Below the pieces are notes generated by a model. It did no database searches. It had not been told where the DNA came from and saw only the letters and a list, made by a program, of their open reading frames with translations. From Sphingomonadaceae bacterium (GTDB lineage: Bacteria; Pseudomonadota; Alphaproteobacteria; Sphingomonadales; Sphingomonadaceae), in contig JANYGB010000021.1 of NCBI GenBank assembly GCA_025359445.1, positions 1 through 64,000 of the forward strand: 64,000 nt of DNA. Direction: 5' to 3'. The first letter of the stretch is position 1, and each line of letters opens with the position of its first letter. This document shows, piece by piece, positions 58,072 to 64,000 of this stretch. Both the position numbers and the translations under genes were made by a program.

Positions 58072-59169
58072 ATGGACCGCGCCCCGATTATCTCTGCGAT
58101 CACCCGCCGGCGCGCACTGCACGGGCTCGGCACCGCAGCGATTGCGCTGACACTTGGCGGTTGCGGCGATAGCGACACGCTCAATTTCGCCAACCTGGAA
58201 AACTACCTTGGCGAAACCACGCTTGACGATTTCCGCGAGGCAACCGGGATCGACGTATCGTTGAGCGTGATTGCGAGCGAAGATGCCTTGTTCAATCAGC
58301 TGCGTAGCGGGACCAGCGTACCCGACGTGCTGATGGCCTCAAACCGCATGGTCGAACGACTTGTTGCCGCGCGTTTGCTGGCTCCGCTGAGCCATGCGCG
58401 GCTGCCCAGCCTGCGCAACCTCGATCCGCGCTTCGCTGACCCGCCGTACGACGCCGGCCTCAAATATTCGGTGCCTTATACCTGGCAAGTTTATGGCATC
58501 GGCTACCGCAAATCGAAGATCCCGGTGCCGCCCAAAAGCTGGCAGGACCTATTCGACAATCCGGCCTTTGCGGGGCGGTTTGCATTGCCCGCCGAAGCGC
58601 CCGAGCTGTACGGGATCGTTGCGCGAACCATCGGCAAGGGGCCGGGCGACATCGACCTTGATGACGTTCCGCTGCTCACCAAGTTGCTTCAGGAGCAGCT
58701 CCTGCGGGTTAAGGCCTTCCACGTCGATGGCGGCCAGGACCTGCTGCTTAACAAGCAGGTCGATCTCGTCGCGGAATTCAACGGCGATATCGCACAGGTC
58801 ATGCTCGAAGACAGCGACCTTGGCTTCGTGATGCCGCTTGATGGCAGCGAGCTGACCTGTGATGGGCTGTGCGTGCCCGCGCATGCCGACAACGCCGGCA
58901 ATGCGCACCACTTCATCGAATACCTGCTTCAAAGCCAGGCCGGGATGCGGGTATTGCATACGATTTTGTACTCGACCCCGAACCTTGCAGCAAAAGCGCT
59001 GATGCCACGCGATTACCAGACCAGCGGGGTGTTATTCCCGCCGCCTGAACTAATCGCCAAGTGCGCCTTCGCGCGGTGGAACCCGCCGCTCGATGACGCG
59101 ATCCTGGCTGCCGCGCAGCCGCTTACCAATCGCGGTACAGTGCCGGATACGTCGCCTTCAGCTTCTTGA
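58072..59169 (+). CDS. Periplasmic polyamine-type (PotD-like) binding protein, orphan
   Basis: A 365-residue binding protein with a twin-arginine-type leader (TRRRALHGLGTAAIALTLGGC; lipid Cys31 possible). The body includes NFANLENYLGETTLDDFREATG, then YSVPYTWQVYGIGYRKSKIP and DLVAEFNGDIAQVML, which match spermidine/putrescine (PotD) binding proteins. No permease or ATPase genes lie nearby, so it must share a transporter or act as a sensor. It overlaps the convergent msrA by 47 bp. Divergent from tonB. Confidence 0.85.
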   Translation: MDRAPIISAITRRRALHGLGTAAIALTLGGCGDSDTLNFANLENYLGETTLDDFREATGIDVSLSVIASEDALFNQLRSGTSVPDVLMASNRMVERLVAARLLAPLSHARLPSLRNLDPRFADPPYDAGLKYSVPYTWQVYGIGYRKSKIPVPPKSWQDLFDNPAFAGRFALPAEAPELYGIVARTIGKGPGDIDLDDVPLLTKLLQEQLLRVKAFHVDGGQDLLLNKQVDLVAEFNGDIAQVMLEDSDLGFVMPLDGSELTCDGLCVPAHADNAGNAHHFIEYLLQSQAGMRVLHTILYSTPNLAAKALMPRDYQTSGVLFPPPELIAKCAFARWNPPLDDAILAAAQPLTNRGTVPDTSPSAS

Positions 59170-59758
59170 CCCGCGGCACGTCCCAGCGCTGGATGTAACC
59201 ATGCGCCGGGTTGTTACGCATAAAGTCCTGGTGATAGGCCTCGGCTGGATAAAACTCGCCGCTTTCGATCCGCGTAGCGACCCGGCCCTGCAGCGGCGGA
59301 CGGCTGTTCAGATCCTTGATATAGGCCGCGACGAACGCTTTTTGCGCCGGTGTCTGCGGGAACACCGCGCTGCGATAGCTTGGACCCGTATCCGGATACT
59401 GGCCGTTCTTCTGCGTCGAATCATGCGCCACCACAAAGTAGATCTGCATGATCTGGCCGAGCGAGATCTTCGTGGGATCGAACGTGACGCGGATCGCTTC
59501 GGCGTGGCCGGTGCGTTCGGTGCTGACAGAATCGTAAGTCGCGTCGGCTGCGCTTCCTCCGGCATAGCCCGAAACCACGTTGGTCACGCCTTTGACGTGC
59601 TCAAACGTGCCTTCCATGCCCCAGAAGCACCCGCCCGCCAGGACGATGGTCTCGCTGTGCGCGGAAGCGGCAGGCGCAGTCATCGGGGCAGCAGGCGCGG
59701 TCATCGGGGCGGCCAGCAGCAGGGCGGCTCCCGATGCTAGGATCAATTTGGTTTGCAT
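59123..59758 (-). CDS. msrA: Periplasmic peptide methionine sulfoxide reductase MsrA
   Basis: A 211-residue exported MsrA that repairs methionine-S-sulfoxide. A signal peptide precedes the core. APMTAPA occurs twice in its tail (about 17-30), from a short DNA duplication. The catalytic Cys44 is in GGCFWGMEGTFE, then VVSGYAGG, GHAEAIRVTFDP and the C-terminal region complete the family. AGGAG lies 7 bases before the ATG at 59758. It is the last gene of msrB-selO-msrA. Confidence 0.94.
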   Translation of the reverse strand: MQTKLILASGAALLLAAPMTAPAAPMTAPAASAHSETIVLAGGCFWGMEGTFEHVKGVTNVVSGYAGGSAADATYDSVSTERTGHAEAIRVTFDPTKISLGQIMQIYFVVAHDSTQKNGQYPDTGPSYRSAVFPQTPAQKAFVAAYIKDLNSRPPLQGRVATRIESGEFYPAEAYHQDFMRNNPAHGYIQRWDVPRVKKLKATYPALYRDW

Positions 59759-59785
59759 AAAAAACTCCTTCATCTCTAGATACGT

Positions 59786-61276
59786 TCACGTTCCGCAAAA
59801 GGTTACGTGCCGCGGCGATCCGGATGCAGGAATTGCCGAATATTCTTCCCAGCCGGGCTGCGCAGCGAATGGCTGGCTGACCGCTGCGAGCATCCCGGTA
59901 AAAGGAATAAGGTCACCCGCTTCGGCAGCGCCCAGTGCGGCATCGAGCCGCTGGTTGCGCGGGATGTAGAGCGGGTTGACCGCATCCATCGCTGCTGCGC
60001 GGGTGGCACTATCCAAAGGCTCCAGCGCCAACCGCTCCTGCCAGCGCGCGAACCATGGCTGCAATTTGTCGGGCTCAAGCAGCTGCGCCGCGAATATATC
60101 GAACCCCTGCGTCAAAGAGCTCCCCAACGCGCGGAACAGCATGGTAAAATCGGCCTGTTGGCCTTCGAGCAACGCAAACAGATCCTGCGCCAGAGTATCG
60201 TCGCCGTCGTGCTTTGCAGCGAGCCCCAGTTTGCCACGCATTTCGCGCAGCCAGTGCGCGTGGTAGCGCTGCGGCCAGTCTTCAAGCAACACCCGCGCGG
60301 TTTCCACGTCCGCACCACCGGCTGAAGCAATCGCTTCGATCAAAGCCGAGGCCAGCTGGTACAGGTTCCAGCGGCACACCGCAGGCTGCTGGCCGTAGGC
60401 ATAGCGGCCTTGGCGGTCGATCGAGCTGAACACCTCGCTGTCCGAATAGGTATCGATGAATGCGCATGGGCCGTAATCGATAGTTTCACCTGAAATTGTG
60501 ACGTTGTCGGTGTTCATCACCCCGTGGACGAACCCCAGCGCCATCCACTTCGCCACCAGCCGCGCCTGCGCCTCGGCCACCGCCTCTAGCAGCGCGAGGG
60601 GGCGGTTAGCCGCATCAAGCAGTGCCGGGTAGTGCCGGGCGAGGGCATAATCGCACAGCCGTTGGGCAGCTTCGAGCCCTTGATGGGTAGCGGCAAATTC
60701 GAAAGTGCCGATCCGCAAATGGCTCGCTGCGACCCGCGTCAGCACTGCTGCGGGATGGGGTTGCTCACGCCATATCCCCGAGCCGGTGGTGACCACGGCG
60801 AGGCTGCGCGTGGTCGGCACGCCCAGCGCCGCCATTGCTTCCGACATCAGATATTCGCGCAAGGCCGAGCCGAGCGCGCACATCCCGTCGCCGCCGCGCG
60901 AATACGGCGTGCGGCCCGAACCCTTGAACTGGAGGTCGAACCGGGCGCCATCTGGCGCGATAATCTCACCCAGCAGCAATGCGCGGCCATCGCCCATGGT
61001 GGGATTGAACTGGCCGAACTGGTGCCCGGAATAAGCCAGCGCGGCAGGTTCGCTGCCGGGAATTCGCTCGGCCCCGGAATACCAAGCGGCCAGCTGACCT
61101 TCGCCGACGCTCCGCCCCGGCAGGCCGAGCTGCCCGGCCAACGCGTCGTTGAACAGCAACAGCCCGGGTGCTTTGGGGGCCTCGGCCTGCCACGGCGTGA
61201 ACAGCCCGGGCAGCTCGCGCAGCCAGCTGTTGTCGAAAGACCAGGCCGTCGTCGCCAGAGCCGGCGCGTCAGTCAG
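59786..61276 (-). CDS. selO: SelO-family protein adenylyltransferase (start unusual)
   Basis: SelO (YdiU) transfers AMP to proteins and is controlled by redox state. Core motifs: LQFKGSGRTPYSRGGDGMCALGSALREYLMSE, then HGVMNTDNVTISGETIDYGPCAFIDTYS. Family homology begins upstream of the first ordinary start: SFDNSWLRELPGLFTPWQ is encoded at about 61241-61188, but the first TTG in frame is at 61159, and no ATG, GTG or TTG lies between that point and the in-frame stop upstream. I give CTG at 61276 as the likely start, overlapping the msrB stop (CTGACTGA), for 496 residues. With TTG the protein would be 457 residues and lack its opening. The C-terminal end is complete. Start is uncertain; the gene itself is sure. 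Confidence 0.85.
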   Translation of the reverse strand: MTDAPALATTAWSFDNSWLRELPGLFTPWQAEAPKAPGLLLFNDALAGQLGLPGRSVGEGQLAAWYSGAERIPGSEPAALAYSGHQFGQFNPTMGDGRALLLGEIIAPDGARFDLQFKGSGRTPYSRGGDGMCALGSALREYLMSEAMAALGVPTTRSLAVVTTGSGIWREQPHPAAVLTRVAASHLRIGTFEFAATHQGLEAAQRLCDYALARHYPALLDAANRPLALLEAVAEAQARLVAKWMALGFVHGVMNTDNVTISGETIDYGPCAFIDTYSDSEVFSSIDRQGRYAYGQQPAVCRWNLYQLASALIEAIASAGGADVETARVLLEDWPQRYHAHWLREMRGKLGLAAKHDGDDTLAQDLFALLEGQQADFTMLFRALGSSLTQGFDIFAAQLLEPDKLQPWFARWQERLALEPLDSATRAAAMDAVNPLYIPRNQRLDAALGAAEAGDLIPFTGMLAAVSQPFAAQPGWEEYSAIPASGSPRHVTFCGT

Positions 61277-61724
61277 CCAGCTTCTCCAGCGAAACCGCGT
61301 TCATGCAATAGCGCAGCCCGCTGGGAGCCGGGCCATCGGGGAACACGTGGCCCAGATGCGCATCGCAGACGTTGCAGGTGGCTTCTACCCGCTGCATCCC
61401 GTGACTGGTATCGAGGTGATAGCCAACCACCCCGTCCGCTACCGGCTCGCCGAAACTGGGCCAGCCGGTCCCGCTTTCAAACTTGCTCGCGCTGTCGAAC
61501 AACTCGGTGCCGCAACCTGCGCAGGCATAACGGCCCGGCTTGAACAGGCTGCACATTTCGTTCGAGAACGGCCGTTCGGTGCCTTTGAGCCGCATCACCT
61601 GGTACTGTTCGGACGACAGCACGGAGCGCCATTCGTCCTGCGTGCGCTCATCACGGCGTGGTGGCGGATTTTCCCCGCCTTTGGCCAAAGCAATGGCGCT
61701 GTTCCAGTTCAAAGCCGAATTCAT
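61269..61724 (-). CDS. msrB: Peptide methionine-R-sulfoxide reductase MsrB
   Basis: A 151-residue MsrB that reduces methionine-R-sulfoxide. Zn ligands are Cys68/Cys71 (CAGC) and Cys117/Cys120 (CNVC); the catalytic Cys140 is in LRYCMNAVSL. GTGWPSFGEP and DAHLGHVFPDGP are family motifs. GGAG lies eight bases before the ATG at 61724; the frame to 61877 is not homologous. No signal peptide, so cytoplasmic. It starts the operon with selO and msrA. Confidence 0.94.
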   Translation of the reverse strand: MNSALNWNSAIALAKGGENPPPRRDERTQDEWRSVLSSEQYQVMRLKGTERPFSNEMCSLFKPGRYACAGCGTELFDSASKFESGTGWPSFGEPVADGVVGYHLDTSHGMQRVEATCNVCDAHLGHVFPDGPAPSGLRYCMNAVSLEKLAD

Positions 61725-61934
61725 GGCAAGTCTCCTGAGGCAGATGGCCTTTGCTGAAGTAGGTGGCACCGCGCGCAATGTGCGCCGGGACGCCCGAAAT
61801 GGGAAGTGCCCCGCCAATCTGCAAGGCGGGCAAGTACTTGCCCTAGTCTGACCAAGAGCATAGCATCGACGCGGCACCGCCCTGCAACACGGCTGCTAAT
61901 GGGGACAGCATGCGCCAGACGGTGAGACCGAGCA

Positions 61935-63878
61935 TTGGTTACTGACAACCCGAACAGCAGTGCAGCTGCGGCAGTGCAGGCACCGTCGGTGTTCGTTAGC
62001 TACTCGCGTGAAGATCTGAAACTGGTCCGCCCGATCATCGCTGCGATCGAAGCAGCGGGCTATCCGGTGTGGTGGGACGGGATGCTCAGCCCGGGCGAAC
62101 GCTTCGCCACCTCGACCGAGACCGCACTTGAAGGCGCGCGCGCGGTGGTGGTGCTGTGGTCAGCCAAATCGACCGCGTCGCACTGGGTCCATGACGAAGC
62201 GACCCGGGGCCGCGACCGCGGTTGCCTGGTCCCGCTGAGCGTCGATGGAAGCAAGCCGCCCTTGGGCTTCCGCCAGTTCCAGACCTATAAGGTCAACCCG
62301 CGCCGTGCCGCGCACGATCCCGGCGTGGCGGCAATGCTTCAGGCTATTGCGGCGCTTCACGATGGTCCAGCCCAGCGCCCGGTGACCGTGCTGCGCTCGC
62401 CTGGCGTCAGTCGCCGCGGGGCACTGATCGGCGGCGGGCTCGCTGCGGCTGGTGCCGTGGCTGGCGGAGTGTGGTGGAGCGGAGTTCTGTCCTCTGGTGC
62501 GCGGGCAAACAGCGTGGCGGTGCTGCCTTTCACCAATCTTAGCGGGGATAGCGAGGGCAACTATTTCTCCGACGGCTTGTCCGCTGAAGTGCGCTCGCAA
62601 CTCGCGTCGGAAAGCTTGCTTGCGGTGGCCGCGCAGACGTCTTCGGCCAAGGTTGCCAAGGACAAGCAGGATGCCGGCGCAATCTCGCGGGCGCTCAATG
62701 TCGCTTACCTCCTTGAAGGGACCGTTCGGCGCGACGCAGCGCAATTGCGGGTTTCGGTCGAACTGATCGAAGGCAGCAGTGGTTTCAGCCGCTGGGCGCA
62801 GAGCTTCAACAGCGAACTGAACAGCGCCTTTGCGGTGCAAGAGCAGATCGCCGCTGCCGTGGTCACCGAGCTCACCCGGCAAATGGCCGCGCGCGGGGCC
62901 AAAGGCAGCAACAAGGAACTGGGCGGGACCAACAGCTTCGCCGCCTATGACGCGTATCTGCGCGGGCTCGATCAGTTCGCCATGGAAAGTGGCCGAGACA
63001 GCGACGATCTGGCGTTGAAGAGTTTTCGCAGTGCAGTGGCAGAAGATAGCAACTTTGCGCTAGCGCTGGCCGCATTGGCGCGCACCTTGGTGGTGTTCGG
63101 CAACCAATACGATCAAGGCGCGGCGCGCAAGGCACGCTATGACGAGGCAATTGCTGCCGCGCGCCATGCAGTCCAGCTCACCCCCAATTTGGCCGCCGCG
63201 CAGGCCACGTTGGGTTTCGCGCTGATCGACGGGCGGCTCGACGCGCGCGGGGCGCGTCAGCCTTACCGGCTGTCTTATGAACTGGCGCGCGGCGATGCCG
63301 ATATTCTCAGCCGGTTCGGTAATTTCGAGGCGCGTTGCGGCCGGTTTGACAGCGCTCGCCCGGCAGTGCAGCGCGCCGCTGAGCTCGATCCGCTTAACGC
63401 CCGCGCCTTCCGCCAGATCGGGCAGGTCGAATACAGTGCGCGCAATTACGCGGCAGTTACCGCGCCGATCGAGCAGGCGCTGAAGCTCAACCCGGAAATG
63501 TCGAACGCCTGGGCGACACTGGGCATGGCGCAGCTGATGCGCGGCGATCTCGCCTTATCGGCAAGCAGTTTAGCCAAAGAAAAGAGTAACTTGTTTCGCT
63601 TGCCCGGGCTCGCCATAGTCTCGATCAAACAAGGCAAGAACGCCGATGCCGAGCGCCTGCTGGCCGAGCTGGCTGCCAGCGACGGTGACAACAGCCTGTA
63701 CCAACGCGCTCAGATCATGACCCAGTGGGACCGCAAGGTCGAGGCACTGGCGTTACTTGAAAGTGGCTTCGAGGCGCTCGATTCGGGGCTTATCCAGATC
63801 CGCATCGATCCGCTGCTCGATCCACTCCGCCAGGAACCACGCTTTATTCGTTTGATCAATGCGATAGGCTTCGACTAG
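61935..63878 (+). CDS. TIR-domain membrane protein with TolB/FlgO-like and TPR regions
   Basis: A 647-residue protein. A TIR_2-type domain spans about 18-130 (SVFVSYSREDLKLVRPII, VWWDGMLSPGERF). Its SHWVHDEATRG places Glu88 where TIR NADases have their catalytic glutamate. A membrane segment follows (161-181, RGALIGGGLAAAGAVAGGVWW). Then comes a FlgO/TolB-like region (192-310, NSVAVLPFTNLSGDSEGNYFSDGLSAEV) and TPR-like helices (about 340-647). The start is TTG; no ATG or GTG fits. TIR-TPR proteins of this plan are common in alphaproteobacteria, with roles suggested in signalling or defence. Activity is not proven here. Confidence 0.8.
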   Translation: MVTDNPNSSAAAAVQAPSVFVSYSREDLKLVRPIIAAIEAAGYPVWWDGMLSPGERFATSTETALEGARAVVVLWSAKSTASHWVHDEATRGRDRGCLVPLSVDGSKPPLGFRQFQTYKVNPRRAAHDPGVAAMLQAIAALHDGPAQRPVTVLRSPGVSRRGALIGGGLAAAGAVAGGVWWSGVLSSGARANSVAVLPFTNLSGDSEGNYFSDGLSAEVRSQLASESLLAVAAQTSSAKVAKDKQDAGAISRALNVAYLLEGTVRRDAAQLRVSVELIEGSSGFSRWAQSFNSELNSAFAVQEQIAAAVVTELTRQMAARGAKGSNKELGGTNSFAAYDAYLRGLDQFAMESGRDSDDLALKSFRSAVAEDSNFALALAALARTLVVFGNQYDQGAARKARYDEAIAAARHAVQLTPNLAAAQATLGFALIDGRLDARGARQPYRLSYELARGDADILSRFGNFEARCGRFDSARPAVQRAAELDPLNARAFRQIGQVEYSARNYAAVTAPIEQALKLNPEMSNAWATLGMAQLMRGDLALSASSLAKEKSNLFRLPGLAIVSIKQGKNADAERLLAELAASDGDNSLYQRAQIMTQWDRKVEALALLESGFEALDSGLIQIRIDPLLDPLRQEPRFIRLINAIGFD

Positions 63879-63916
63879 CTTTGAAACGGGTTGCACACTG
63901 CTTAAGGAGAACATCC

Positions 63917-64000
63917 ATGGTTGATCCCAAAAAGCCCGCCGATGACAAAGGTGAACGCGGCACGCCTGATCGCGGCGCACGCGGCACGCCTGATCGCGGA
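63917..64000 (+). CDS. Start of a repetitive hydrophilic protein (partial, cut by window)
   Basis: AAGGAGA precedes an ATG, and the frame stays open to the window end, at least 28 codons. After a Lys/Asp-rich opening (MVDPKKPADDKGER) the sequence repeats GTPDRGAR units. It looks disordered and soluble. Family not recognised; the rest lies outside the window. Confidence 0.5.
   Translation, partial: MVDPKKPADDKGERGTPDRGARGTPDRG

Overview
This window is a GC-rich alphaproteobacterial chromosome segment. Gene content points to Sphingomonadales: serS-surE-nlpD, an NDUFA12-like complex I subunit, DUF2155 and DUF192 lipoproteins, secE/nusG/rplKA, an msrB-selO-msrA group, TonB, and intergenic palindromes of the kind scattered in sphingomonad genomes. 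The assignment rests on gene content and style, not on a marker-gene comparison.

Layout. Positions 1-4880 are the right end of an integrative element: a primase-helicase that runs off the left edge, an AlpA-like regulator, a small unknown gene, a P4-type tyrosine integrase, and then the 3' half of a tRNA-Val(CAC) gene (4831-4880) that looks like the attachment site. Ordinary chromosome follows. serS-surE-nlpD-like and rimO lie at 5.1-10 kb. Two FAD-dependent oxidoreductases and the bacterial NHEJ pair ligD-ku lie at 10-16 kb. A type III polyketide synthase plus ICMT-like methyltransferase is divergent from an MFS exporter at 16.6-19.9 kb. A copper-type P-ATPase, an AraC regulator with a divergent DUF1254/DUF1214 protein, and a DEAD-box RNA helicase occupy 20-27 kb.

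At 27-31 kb an ABC permease, a HlyD-type lipoprotein, an ABC ATPase and a SAM methyltransferase are tightly coupled and probably form one export/modification operon. Then come a CDF transporter, a serine hydrolase, a CorA transporter, a Baeyer-Villiger-type monooxygenase, a CinA-like protein, a secreted chorismate-lyase-like protein and a double PilZ protein (31-38 kb). Two small periplasmic proteins precede the ribosomal block. There rplK-rplA, nusG, secE and tRNA-Trp keep their usual order and strand but are split by a PspA homologue, an acyltransferase and a large membrane protein (39.5-45.5 kb).

The right third holds aat, envelope lipoproteins, recX, a fatty acyl-AMP ligase, chrA, a telA-xpaC pair, a lipocalin, acs, tonB and an orphan periplasmic binding protein. 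It also holds the methionine-sulfoxide repair/SelO operon, a TIR-TolB-like-TPR protein, and the start of a repetitive hydrophilic protein cut by the window edge.

The items most worth a second look are the tRNA-Val attachment remnant, selO without an ATG/GTG/TTG start where homology begins, the ABC exporter-methyltransferase operon, the type III PKS cluster, the split secE-nusG-rplKA block, and the membrane TIR protein with a conserved NADase-type glutamate.
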